Below, piece by piece: positions 10,721 to 24,100 of a DNA stretch of 64,000 bases. The notes below the pieces were generated by a model, which saw only the letters and a program-made list of their open reading frames with translations, made no database searches and was not told where the DNA came from. A program made the translations under genes and the position numbers. This stretch comes from Argopecten irradians (Eukaryota > Mollusca > Bivalvia > Pectinida > Pectinidae), in assembly GCF_041381155.1 (NCBI RefSeq), contig NC_091147.1, positions 16,529,318-16,593,317 on the forward strand, written 5' to 3'. How positions within the stretch are numbered: position 1 is the stretch's first letter; every line of letters begins with the position of its first letter.

Positions 10721-12179
10721 GGTTTTCTAAGGAGGTTCACTTCTGCCACATCACTTCTGGGTCAGCACCAGATGTCTATACACAGGGTGTCCCATTGATT
10801 ATGTTGCACTATCAAAGTTTCGTATTTTGTTCAAGTTAGAGAATAAGCACATGGCTTTCCACCCACAGGGACCTAGCACGAAAATGTTTAACCAACAGTA
10901 TACATATATATATATTATAGTTTCAAGGGTATGAACTCGGCGGTCGAGAAAAACGGACGGATTTTTTTAAAACCATGATTATTTTAATAAATGGGCTCTA
11001 TAAACCATTGACGTATATCTTACCTTAAAGAGAAATAATTTATTTTTCCATAGAGTGCTTGATGAACAAAATTGGCCAAGTATTGACGAAGTTATGGTTT
11101 GATGAATCAGGAAATTTACGAAAAATATGCTAGGTAGACATTTGCCTGTCCGGTTGAAATGTCGTCTCGCCTCTAATGGGTACCTCAAAAACCAAGCCAA
11201 AATCACAAAATCTACGCTTGTGGTGGTAAACAGTACTCATTCTTTGTTCATACACAATCTCCTTTGGAGGTGTCATGACCCGTACTTTGAAGAAACCCCA
11301 TTTAAACATCGTGTAGCTCTTTTACTTTAACAATCACCGCCATGTTCATTTGTTCTTCGGAACAGGTAGATGCGGCTGAACGAGTTCCGGGATATTATCT
11401 CTTTCTCAAGCTTTGTTGTTCCTTGATTTTCCGTGTTAACAAGAACTAGGAAATCTTCGCTCTTTTTTTATCGTCTCATTATCGGCAAATTTATGTCTAC
11501 CGGGATGAAGACTCAGTATCTTCCCATTCTCAGTAACATTTCTTCTCTCGGAGAACCGGTTTTGTTTCTTTATACTATGGTAAAGCATACCTGTTGTCAG
11601 ACGAACAACCTCTTGTCTACGATTTTTCATAATACTTCGCTAGGTTGTCTCCTGCTGGTAGTGTTACCCGACTGTACTTGTCGAAGGAGGTTATAAACAT
11701 GTGCGGATGCTGCAACCTAGTAGCCTCGTGACCTGATCATCTGGAAAGTTTAAGGCTATAAGCTCCTTGCTATGAACTGGACACGGTCTTTTATATCCAC
11801 AAAGTTCATGGTTTAGAAGTAGTTATGCCGCCTCTGCTACTTTTGGATGGTCTCATTCATTTTTTATGGTGAGTAAAATTGAAAATGTTTAGAAAAAGAA
11901 AACCTATTCAATGGTCATATTTTGATGAGTATCCCTCAACTGTGTTTCTGTGAAACAATATCTGTTCCTTATTATAACTATACAAATGATTATATCCACG
12001 AAACATTCCCAAGCAGTGCGACTACAACTTCTGATATTTTCCCAATGGCTGCACTTCAAGGATCACCATGATTAAGCGGAAAATTTACCAGGAAATGACT
12101 TTGACAGTAAACTTAATCTGAAATAACCTGAAATGAAGATCAATTTTTCAGGGCCAAATTGATCTGAAACGAGAAAAAT
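10721..12179. other. Intergenic, no gene recognised
   Basis: Short open frames only, without conserved motifs or splice-supported exons. There is a small TA-rich tract near 10900. Likely promoter side of the minus-strand gene that starts at 10720. Confidence 0.4.
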
Positions 12180-13380
12180 ATTCAATTTCAGCGTCAAATT
12201 AAGGATTCAATGTTTTCAACCAAGTCATCTCATTCCCAAAAACTCTGCTTCTGTTGACGATGAAGCCTTAATGAAGTTCCAGAAAATATTGGTTTAAGGA
12301 GATTGAGGAAATATATCATTCAGACCATCTACTATTCGTCTTTCGATGCCCTTCAAACAATTTCAACGAAATCATCTTATTTTCAGCACCTCTGTTTCAG
12401 CTGACAATGAGAATTTAAGAAGGTTTAGAAAATATTGGCTTATAGAGTTCCAAGAAATATATCACTATCAGCAGACAACTTAGTTTATGTACGTGATGCG
12501 GTCTTAATGAAGTTCCCGAAAATATTGTATACGGAGTTCCAGAAAGTATCTCATTCACAGCATCCCCGTTTATTCTTTCGTTGCGCCCAAACAAGTTAAA
12601 CAAATCAGCTCATTTTCAGCAACTGTCAATGTGAATTTAAGGAAGTTTAGAAAATATCGACTTATGGAGTTCCAAGAAATGTCTCACTCTAAGCAAGTCT
12701 CTTTCTGTTTGCGATGCGGTTTTAATGGAATTCTAGAAAACATTGGCTTATGGAATTCCAGGAAATACCTCTCTCACATCATCCCCATTTTTTTTCGATG
12801 AGCTCTAAACAGGTTCAATGATACAATTTCATTTTAAGCATCTTTTTTTAGCTGATAATGCGGATTTCAAGATGTTTAGAAAATATCTGCTGACGGAGTT
12901 CCAAGAAATGTCTCATCCTCAACAGGCAACCTTGTTTCTATTTGCGATGCTGTCTTAATGAAATATTAGCTTATGAAGTTCCAGGAAATAACTGATTCAC
13001 AACATCGCCTTTTAATTTGTTGCGCTCCAAATTTGTTCAACGAAATCATCTTATTTTCAACATCTCTGTTTCAGTTGGCAATGTGGATTCCAGGATGTCT
13101 CACTCTAAACAGGCAACTTTGATTCTGTTGGCGGTAACGGTCTTAATGAAGTTTCAGAAAATATCTTATTCACAACATCACTATGTTCAACGAAATCATC
13201 TCATTTTCAGGATCTCTCTGTTTCGATGCGGTCTTAATCACGTTCCAGAAAATATTGGCTTGAGGAGTTCCAAGAAATTTTCTCTTTCTTAATCTCTCTG
13301 GTTCTCCTGGATATTCCGTTTAACGAAATCTATGAAATCATCTCATTCTCAACGTCTAGTTTTTCCTATCGATGTGTGTA
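12180..13380. repeat. Diverged tandem repeat, period about 225 bp
   Basis: About five decayed copies. Anchor motifs such as TTTAGAAAATAT...GGAGTTCCAAGAAAT recur near 12424, 12646 and 12877. A second anchor (CAACGAAATCATCTCATTTTCAG and variants) recurs near 12365, 13035 and 13188. Copies differ by many substitutions and indels, so the array is old. Non-coding. Confidence 0.65.
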
Positions 13381-15390
13381 TCGATATATTTTGGGTGGCG
13401 ATGCGGAAGAGTTTGTATATACTTACATAGCAATTGTAAAAGAAAAAATAATGTACTTTAAATTATATGTCAACACCACAATATTGTTTGTAATGTACAC
13501 ATGTACATATTAGAGATAAAGAAACTTGTTATTTTATGAGATGGTGAACCACCCGAGAACTAACAGCAGATTATATAGATTCTTAATATCCACATATATT
13601 TCAGTCAATGGAACTACCTTTTCTATTTTAAATGCAATGGATCCCTAAAATTCTTTCCGAGAAATAGCATAAATATCAAAATCCTAGATGGCTGCATATG
13701 CGTATTGACCGAAAGGAACCTACCAATGCAAATTTAGTACGATCTCTTTTTATTGCTTTCTGGTATATCAGTAACAATCTCCAATTGACAAAATTCAACA
13801 TGACTGCCTGCCCTCGGGGCATACTGATGTTTTTGTACCACAACACTTCCGGAATGATATACGACACATCAAGTTACCAAGGGAATCTACCTACACTATA
13901 TAGTACTCATTCCGATGTAATGCTTTGACATATCTTTAGATTTAAAAATGAACTGTGTTTCTGCTGCTTGTGCCTTTTCCCATTACGTGCCCGAAAATGA
14001 TGAAATGTTATTTTTCACATTTAAATGTGACATTTCCTGTTTCTGTTTTGAGGAATCTGGATATGCCTATTCAGGCTGGTGGTTCGGTAAGCTAATTCCA
14101 TGTTTTACAGCGGTACAATGTTCGGAGAGATGGTCCATCAGCAATGGGGTTTTCCTCCAATTTCATCAAGCACCACCTACATCTACATCTTTCAGGTTCT
14201 GCAGGTTTACACAATTATATATAGCATGTAAATGTTCGTGTTTTAACTATAGCCGCACGATTCTATGCATTAACGAAATCCTTCGTCTTTGGGGTTCTCT
14301 ATTTAAGTTGTTTTTGCTCTAAATTTAGCAAACTCTGTTCTAAACGAGTTTGGTATGGTTTACAATCATTTTAGAATTTTGAAATATGCTAGAAGAGGGA
14401 ATTCCTAATGATTAGAACGGTAGATGAATGATTGGAAAAAGGCAATTACGTTGCCTTGGTAACGTTTGTGACGTACATACATTCCCTATCTAAATATAAT
14501 TACGAATGAAACAACGAACGAACAATAACCTGCTGGTGTTTTTAAAGATCGATAATACCAGAACTATTTTCTTGCGATATTAATACGATAAATTGTTTTA
14601 AGTAAATATTTATCATAAAAATAATATTCAGTTCCATTGCCAGGGCGATCTTGACATTATTAAAGCTGACATCATTATGGCAAAAGATTTGTTTCGAAAC
14701 TGTTTATCCTATCTAAAATCCAAATAACACGATACTTTTATAAACTTTAATGTAAATTGCAATGAAACACGGAGACAATACACAGTACAACATGGCGGGA
14801 GTTAATGACAGATGCATGCATATGCATTAATGAACTTTGAAGCATTTTTGATACTATTTGTTATTATATTGTAAACATGTAGTATATATAATCTTACCAA
14901 AGTCACTAGTTTGATTTGCTGTGATTTTGATATCATGTTTTAAAATCAAATTTAATAACAACATATTATTTGATGTTTTGGTTTACACATGTGTAAGTCT
15001 CGTACAAAACCTTGTTGAAATTTCTGAATTACATAAATTATGTAAACACACGTCTATTTATATTCAGACATCAACACATTTATTGGATTTTTTTGGGTTT
15101 TTTTATAATCTTTTAAATTTCCAATTATACAATGTGTTAACATTTTAACTATACACTAATTAAGTCTACAGCAATAATCAACTTTATTTTAGACGTGTAG
15201 ACGTGATTCCCTCTATCCGTTCCTGATATGTATATATTTCGTCTAAAACGTCCACAGTGAAAACATAACATTACATCATTGTAACACAGCTGAGCAAAGA
15301 AGGTTTCCTTTCGTCGAGTGTCGAGTTGCGTGTTGAGAAATGCGAGTTTATATCTTTAGTTTTATTCCCAAACATCAGATACAGAACTGT
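13381..15390. other. Intergenic, AT-rich, no gene recognised
   Basis: Scattered short frames only. A Cys-rich stretch at 13948-14322 was considered and not accepted as coding. Confidence 0.4.
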
Positions 15391-17779
15391 AACAAGAGGC
15401 CCAGAGGGCCTGTATCGCTCACCTGGTTTGTAATGCCAAGTAATGTTCTGAATACAGGTTCATTGTTTCTTTTCTGAAGGAATTTTAATATTAACCTCTA
15501 AATCCCCTATTGGGCCCCACCCCTCCCGCCCCCAGGGGGTCCAGAGCCAAAATTTATACAAGTTCTGTTCCCCTTCTTCCAAGGATGTTTATGGCCAAAT
15601 TTGGTTACAATCCAAACAAAACTCTAGCACAAGAAGTGATTTATAGGATTTACCTCTATTTCCCCTATTGGGCCCCACCCGTCCTGCCCTCGGGGGGCCA
15701 GAGTCAAAATTTATACAAGTTCTGTTCCCCTTCCCCAAAGGATGTCTGTGGCCAAATTTGGTTACATTCCATTCAGAACTCTATGACTAGTAGCGATTTA
15801 AATGATTTACCTCTATTTCCCCTATTGGGCCCCGCCCCTCCTGCCCCCGGGGGATCAGAGCCAAAATTTACACAAGTTCTGTTCCCCTTCCCCAAAGGAT
15901 GTTTGTGGCCAAATTTGGTTACATTCCATTCAGAACTCTATGACAAGTAGTGATTTAAAGGATTTACCTCTATTCCCCTATTGGGCCCCGCCCCTCCTGC
16001 CCCTGGGGGATCAGAGCCAAAATTTATACAAGTTCTGTTCCCCTTCCCCCAAGGATGTTTGTGGCCAAATTTGGTTACAATTCATGTAGAGCTCTAGGAC
16101 AAGTAGAGATTTAAAGGATTTACCTCTATTTCCCCTATTGGGCCCCGCCCCTCCTGCCCCCCGGTGGTCAGAGCCAAAATTTATACAAGGTCTGTTCCCC
16201 CTCCTTTAAGGATGTTTGTGGCCAAATTTGGTTACATTCCATTCAGAACTCTATGACTAGTAGCGATTTAAAGTATTTACCTCTATTAGCCCTATTGGAC
16301 CCCACCCCTCCTGCCCCCGGTGGACCAGAGCCAAAATTTATACAAGTTCTGTTCCCCTTCCCCCAAGGATGTTTGTGGCCAAATTTGGTTACATTCCATT
16401 CAGAACTCTATGACTAGTAGCGATTTAAAGGATTTACCTCTATTTCCCCTATTGGGCCCCGCCCCTCCTGCCCCCTGGGGACCAGAGTCAAAATTTACAC
16501 AAGTTCTGTTCCCCTTCCCCCAAGGACGTTTGTGGCAGAATTTGGTTACAATTCATGTAAACTCTATTACAAGTAGCGATTTAAAGGATTTACCTCTATT
16601 TCCCCTATTGGGCCCCGCCCCTCCTGCCCCCGGGGGACCAGAGCCAAAATTTATACAAGTTCTGTTCCCCTTCCCCCAAGGATGTTTGTGGCCAAATTTG
16701 GTTACATTCCATTCAGAACTCTATTACAAGTAGCGATTTAAAGGATTTACCTCTATTTCCCCTATTGGGCCCCGCCCCTCCTGCCCCCGGGGGATCAGAG
16801 CCAAAATTTATACAAGTTCTGTTTCCCCTCCCCCAAGGATGTTTGTGGCCAAATTTAGTTACATTCCATTCAGAACCCTATGACTAGTAGCGATTTAAAG
16901 GATTTACCTCTATTTCCCCTATTGGGCCCCGCCCCTCCTGCCCCCGGGGGACCAGAGCCAAAATTTATACAAGTTCTGTTTCCCCTCCCCCAAGGATGTT
17001 TGTGGCCAAATTTAGTTACATTCCATTCAGAACCCTATGACTAGTAGCGATTTAAAGGATTTACCTCTATTTCCCCTATTGGGCCCCGCCCCTCCTGCCC
17101 CCGGGGGACCAGAGCCAAAATTTATACAAGTTCTGTTCCCCTTCCCCCAAGGATGTTTGTGGCCAAATTTTGTTACATTCCATTCAGAACTCTATGACTA
17201 GTAGCGATTTAAAGGATTTACCTCTATTTCCCCTATTGGGCCCCGCCCCTCCTGCGCCCGGGGGACCAGAGTTAAAATTTACACAAGTTCTGTTCCCCTT
17301 CCCCCAAGGATGTTTGTGGCAGAATTTGGTTACAATTCATGTAAAACTCTATGACTAGTAGCGATTTAAAGGATTTACCTCTATTTCCCCTATTGGGCCC
17401 CGCCCCTCCTGCCCCCGGGGGACCAGAGCCAAAATTTATACAAGTTCTGTTCCCCCTCCCCCAAGGATGTTTGTGGTCAAATTTGGTTACAATCCATGCA
17501 GAACTCTATTACAAGTAGCGATTTAAAGGATTTACCTCTATTTCCCCTTTTGGGCCCCGCCCCTCCTGCCCCGGGGGGGACAGAGCCAAACTTTATACAA
17601 GTTCTGTTTCCCCTCCCCCAAGGATGTTTGTGGCCAAATTTGGTTACAATCCATGCAGAACTCTATGACTAGTAGCGATTTAAAGGAAATGTGACGGACG
17701 GACGGACGGACGGACGGACGGACGACGGACGCCGCGCCATGACATAAGCTCACCGGCCCTTCGGGCCAGGTGAGCTAAA
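15391..17779 (+). mobile_element. Pearl-like non-autonomous element with about 14 internal 157-bp tandem units
   Basis: The left end starts AACAAGAGGCCCAGAGGGCC and continues TGTATCGCTCACCTGG. The core is about 14 copies of a 157-bp unit (anchor CCCCTATTGGGCCCC, first near 15506, last near 17545). Next come an ACGG microsatellite (17694-17730) and the right end with hairpin GGCCCTTCGGGCC, then AGGTGAGCTAA. The left CTCACCTGG and right CCAGGTGAG are subterminal inverted repeats. A GC-rich hairpin followed closely by CTAA is like a Helitron-type 3' end, and this architecture is that of bivalve pearl elements (regarded as non-autonomous Helitron relatives). No protein is encoded; the frames through the array are repeat artefacts. 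Confidence 0.8.
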
Positions 17780-18052
17780 AACAACTTCCTGTGCGACTAT
17801 TAAATTTGCGGTTCCATATGTATGCATTTCAAAATAAGTTCGCGAAGATTGATATTCGCGGATTTAACAATTGAATGCTAATTCCTATCAATATAGATGA
17901 TGTTTATATTAATTCGTGGAGTTCAACTTTGGCGAATTTACATGAATCACGAAATTCGCAAAAGTAAATCGCACGCGAACGAAAGTTGGTTTACGTGTAG
18001 TTCAAAGAAGTAAAAATAGACACTTCAGTTTGTTTAATGTTTTAGCTGCATA

Positions 18053-18058
18053 TTTATT
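18053..18058 (-). promoter_or_regulatory. Polyadenylation signal of the SLC16 gene
   Basis: A minus-strand AATAAA lies about 135 bases beyond the stop codon of the transporter. Confidence 0.5.
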
Positions 18059-18191
18059 CCTCATTATTACTTGAAAATGCCTTAAACATTCCTTAAATTC
18101 TAAATGAGTTAATTTGACCGTATATCCACTGACATTACTTTATGGTTCATATACGATTCAAATGATTAAGTCACATACATCACTACCCATG

Positions 18192-21100
18192 CTATGCGGA
18201 CAAAGACACGGCCCCATAAATCGTCTCCTTGTCTGACACTTGGTCGGTTATTTCCAGTGGTGCCATCCTTACGATGTGGTTTATATTAGGAATATCTATC
18301 GGACGAATCACTGATTCCAAATCCTTTCTGACCAGCTTCCTTCCAAATTGTCCGTTAGGGGCACAAACGCTTGGAATCATAACAAATCCAGCAAAAACAA
18401 TGCAGGCACCAATGAAGAAAAACTCAGCTCCAGGGAATGACGTCATTTCCGCTACCATGCCTATATCATTTGAGTTATCAGAAAAAAAAAAATATTTTGA
18501 AAAGTTATTTTATGTGCATTTTATCATACATATATTTCCGATTACTTGTAAACAAAATGGACGTATTTGTAGCATGAGAATGGTGAGATGTGTTTTCGTT
18601 TCATGTGTAGGAATTTAATTAAATGCAACATTATCAATCAAGCATTCCACGCATACATTTATTTGAAATATACATGTACCTCACATATTTATAAATCATA
18701 AAGTAGGGCGCTTAATGTAGTTACTGTTTGATAATTATAACCTTTACATTTTCGTTATATATATAGCTGACGTTGTACGGCATTATTACTAACCATATAA
18801 TATATCGCCAACATCAAAAAATATTATATCACCACTACTATTAATATAACTTACTCAAAAGGATCACATTCAAGTATACGTACCCGCCAGAGGGTTTCCT
18901 GTGAACGATGCAAGGGTATATGACATATAAAGCATTCCGAAACATCCCGATACTTTGTCTGGTCCGAAAAACTCAATGAAGAGCATACTGCCCAGGTAGT
19001 GAATGTTACCTGTATTACAATAAGTAGTCATTATTTTTATTTGATCTAATATTTTAACTGTTCAACACCGACACGTTATTGGCGTAGTCTGGCGTATCTG
19101 GGAGTTAAGTGGTTAACAGTAACCACAGGGATCTGAGAATTAGTTACAGATTATATAATCATCGGGTTAGAAATTTGGAGTCTAAGGCTTTCCACCCTTC
19201 TCGTATACAGTACCATGTAGAGTATGATTTTTATCGTTTCTTTTAATCTAGACCTCTTAAACGTCTAAAAATGGTCTTAGGGCACTCTGCTGGGTCCATG
19301 ATTATATAATCTTTACCTAATTCTCAGATCCCTGTGACAGTAACTAGGTTATATGTGTAAACAGCTAACCTTAATTATACTCTACAAAAAAAACGGGCAC
19401 TCCTATATAAAAAGACAAACATGGCTAGAGTTAAGAAATTGCTTGTGACGCCTTGAAAGAAAGGGTATGATATAAGGCATCTATTCCACAGTTTAAACTT
19501 CTGTTACTTCCCTTCGTTTCACTTCCGTCAGTAAATAATTGATAAATTTATTATTAACAATATTAGAAATAATTGAGAGATTATAAGCAAACTTTAGAAA
19601 ATATATACATGTTTACTGTATTTGCATATTACAGATGTTATGTATTCTTTGGGTAGGCATTGGTTGTTACGTCATGCCTTTATGGATGTAACGACAATCG
19701 TTTGTTTTGCCCACATCACAATAAATACCTATCCGAAAGGGAGATAGCTCTGTGTTACCCAAACACGGAATGCTAGGCTTACCGAAGAAGAATCCAAATC
19801 CAAAGGCTGCAGCATAAAATTGGGAAACACCCTCACACACGGGCATCGTCATCAGAGATCCTCCACTGAGTACACATGCACCAATATAGAAGAAACGAGT
19901 TAGTCGGGGGATTTTTTCTACAATAGTCATACCGACAAGTTTCCCGAAGGTGTTTGCGGCACCGGCTATTATCAGGGTTGTCGAGGCTTCGTCCAGTGAA
20001 TGCGTGAGACTGGTCATGTGGTCAGGCAGACGAGAATACGTTACCGTGAAGCCAATCACATAGAAGAAAGAGGATGTGATACAGAGGTAGAAAAGTATGT
20101 TACCAAACAAGTACTTGTCTATGTACACCCTGTAGGCCTTGAGGATGTTTGGTCTCTCGCGAACTTCTGAAACACATTGATGACATATTGTAACACAATG
20201 TTTTTGTTTGTTTGTTCTATTATCATTTTCCTTTGTACTTACGAGTGAACTATTTTGCAGGATTAAAATGTAATCTTGTGAACACACGATGCCCAAAGCA
20301 CGACAGAAAATATAGTGTTCGTGAAGCAATACTCGGATACATTATGTATTATTAAAAACGATAATAAATGAACATCTTTTTTGGGCCATTAATGTTTTAA
20401 ATTTGTTCCACTCAACACATCATCTTGGTAATAATGAAGGATCCACTTGCGTTTTAATTAAATGATAATAAAAGAAGAAGAATATCCATGAACCAGGACA
20501 TACCTATTTTGTTCGCCCAGGGTAGGTAGAGTGATATCGGCCTAAGTAGAGTTCCACCAGCTACACTATGAAGGTAGATACCAGACATCACCAGAAATGT
20601 CCCATCGAGTCCAAACTCATCCAATAGGGAAGTTATGATTGGCGGTCCAATGACACTTCCGGCTCCGTTAGCAACCAGTATTAACGCAAGGGCAATATGC
20701 CTTTTCATATCGAAGTAATTTCTGATAGCCATCAGACTGGAAGATATTAAAAGTCCACCTCCAACACCTGAGAGAGGGAAATATGTAAAACCTCGATTTG
20801 GTTGGTTAATCAAAATGTTAAATCATATATCATCTTGTCCCATGTATAGCGGAACGAAACTACAGATTTCAAAACCTATAATCGTGAATCAAATAAGTAC
20901 TGTAAAGGCACGTTTCGCGTTAAACTAAGATTGCTCAAAATGCAGTACACCATGAAGTGAATATTTAGAATGTATTCCGAAAGAGCGAATTCCTCATTCC
21001 GCTAATCGATTTAAACAAGTTCTGAGCTAAAATTGATTGCATCAAAATAAGAAGAGTATCTTATAATATTAGCCAATTCAGTATATATTACGTTTTTGTA

Positions 21101-24100
21101 TCGTCGAATATGTTAGTGATCTGTGCAGGTAAAATTTTCTTAGAATTATCGAGTGTCAATTACATATGGTTCTATTACAAATGGACCATGAAAAGTTCGA
21201 TACATTGAAAGCTTTGATTTATAAAACTTTGACACACATATAAAAGATCTTACATGAATGTTCATTTCATATGAGATTTTATGAAACGAGTCAAAGAAGA
21301 TTTCATTTTTGCGAGCCTTGGCGAACAAAAATTAAAACTTCGAAACGAGTTTCATAAAATCTCATATGAAATGAACACAAATTTAAGATACTTTATCACA
21401 TGATTACAAATACCTACATAACAAAGAATCTCACGTCAAAATGTATTCCGAAAATCCAGCAACGGCCGCCATTTTATTCCGCCGTCTTCATAATCCTGAC
21501 GTCACGTCATTTTTCCTGGCGTCATTTTATTGTTTCTGTCTGGCGTTATAATGAATTTCCAGCCAATGAAAATCGCTCCAGGTCATTTTACACGAGTGAC
21601 ATACGCAAAATTTTACACGGGTGAAATCACTGGATATCAGGTGGATTATGTGATAAAGGTTGGTTAATAATGTTACCAGTTACAATTCCTATAAACTTAC
21701 CTGCTATGGCTCCCATACACACAAAGCTATAGAAGGTTAGAATAAAATAGCCGGAGAAGAAAGCTCCTGCTAAGAGGATCCCTCCCGAACACATGATAGC
21801 CCGGCAGCTCACGATACCGCATATAGGGTTCGCCATAGTCACTAGGGAAAAGGAAACATGATGAAATGACAACGGCAGGATAAAGAATAAGGACTCGGGA
21901 ACTGTGTCGAAATATATATGTGGGTGTGCGGAACTGAGTGTTTGTAGTGACTCGTTGTACAAAATTAAGATAAAATAACATAACTGTGTCGAAGTTGTCT
22001 CTCAGTTTAAAGGAACGTGATTGATTTCTGTTTGAATAACTATTCTGTCTTTACATATTGCAGAGTTATCGCCCTTGTGAGTAGGTATCCATTGCCTTGT
22101 CATTGCTTTAGCAAAGTTCTCGTTGTTTTCTCTATAAAGCATGAATTTACGCTCGCATACAAATGGCATGTTATTAATACCTACCAACAAGGAAGGGCAG
22201 ATAACTCATATATGCAAATACAGAATAACTCGACGAAACTATTTTGAGTATAGCTCTTTCTAAGAGTTTTTGATAAACGTTGACAACAGTCCACAGCATA
22301 CGAGAACGGGAAGAAGAGAGACACCCATGATATCCAATACACCCCACGATTCCTATTTCCCAGTGTGATAGACGATGCATGTCTGGCCTTTCGAACTCCC
22401 ATTATCTTAGAGATAGATGAACAATTCATGATTTGTTAGCACTCTAGTTGCTATACTTGACAGATTTAGAAGGTCGTATCAGGTTTGCATTTGGTGAGAG
22501 GAAACATTTGGCCCCTGTGGCAGGGTAATTCCATCTAGTAATGCCTCCTTTTCCATAGTTAAAGATACTAAGAGTATGTACATGTAACCATACGAAATTT
22601 GGGTATATCGTGTTATATTTTCAATTTCGTAACAAATGTGATCAAAAAATATCACAGTAATTATTTATAATGAAAAACTACGTGTATGACAAGAATGTTT
22701 CTTCCTGTGATGGTTTACCTGCGTGGTGAATGTAGGTGATGCACAATCAAGTCGTTGTCCAGTCTGCAAAATAAATCTCACGTTCCAATGTTATCCCTAA
22801 TCGCCTTTCAGGGGAATTCCCTTACGACAAAAATAGTCGTAATGTAATAATTGAAATATCTTTTTTTTCTCAAATTCTAAAAACTTACATATTTGAAGCA
22901 CACCGTATTAAAAAAGAGTGGGCAAGATGATTGGGTTAGTGAACACTATCTCTCCAAATATTGCTGCTAATTGGGTTGTTTCTATATTTAAAATCAGATG
23001 TACACATGCATGATTTAAATGCACATTGATGAAAACAATATATTATATGAAAAAATAATTTGACCTTAACATATACTATCGAAAATATAAAAGTTAAACA
23101 GTAAAATTTTATACATTGAAGATTTATTTGCTATAAATCCAAAATTCATTCGAAATATCGACTCCTATATATGTTAGTCCAACCCAAAGTCTGCATCAAT
23201 TTTTGAATGATTTGGTTTTAAAAGTTGCTTTCATTCTCCAAACCTCGTACTTTTTATGTTCTTAATTCCATTGTAAGCCCCATTGAAATAATATTAAGTG
23301 ATAGGTATGAAACACTTTATAGCATCGGACCTAACCATATGTAATATTACCCGCTGGTCAGGCGGTTCTGCAACCTATAATTAAAAGAAACATGTCCATG
23401 AAGAACAAATGAAAACCATTGTATAGCAACATCATGTCAGTTGATATCAAAAGTAAAAAAGAAACTGTCAATATGACTTCCAGATTCCAAATGTACTAAA
23501 TCTAGCCAATTGAAATTGATCACAGACAAAAATTAATAACTTCTCATACTTTTATACATTTAATTGTTTTCTGACTATTTGGTATATCATTGATTCTGCT
23601 TCTTGTCCAACATGCAATAAAATGTACTCTAGTTTTCAAAATAAAGTTTAATAGTTAATTATTTCAAGTTACAATCATTTCTCAAGACAAAACCAATCTA
23701 TTACTAATGGTAATTGACCATTACAACCCCCCCCCACAATATAATATCACCATCGTATCATCGATATTCCTCAAACCCTTACATACTAATTTTAATCGAA
23801 ATAGTGAAATAAAAAATTCGACCAATCAGAAGCAGCTATTTTTTTATCATGATATGACAGCAAATGTTTTCCAATGTACTACAATTGGCGTCCCTTAAGC
23901 ACCCACATACCAATTTTCGCTGTTTAGAGCGGATAATTGATACATTTCACGACCAATCAGAAGCGAATGGGTTGATGGGTTGGAAAATTATGGGTTCTTT
24001 GCACTTCTCTAGACAATAATTAATATTCATTAAGATCTCTGCAGTGCAATAGTTTTCGAGAAATGTGTCGGATAAAATTATGTGGAAGAATAAGAGACAG

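Noticed and set aside
13948-14322. Cys-rich plus-strand frame, and on the minus strand a C-x2-C...C-x-T pattern like a piggyBac zinc-binding tail
   Set aside because: The minus-strand pattern is short, is interrupted by stops, and has no DDE region upstream. The plus-strand frame has no recognisable family.
15510-17358. Plus-strand frames with PPLLPPGDQSQNL-like repeats
   Set aside because: Readings of the 157-bp core units of the pearl-like element; no start, domain or selection on frame.
22174-22429. Possible extra exon of the SLC16 gene
   Set aside because: Exons 24794-25016 and 21701-21841 already join in phase at the expected point of the fold; this frame has no SLC16 motif.
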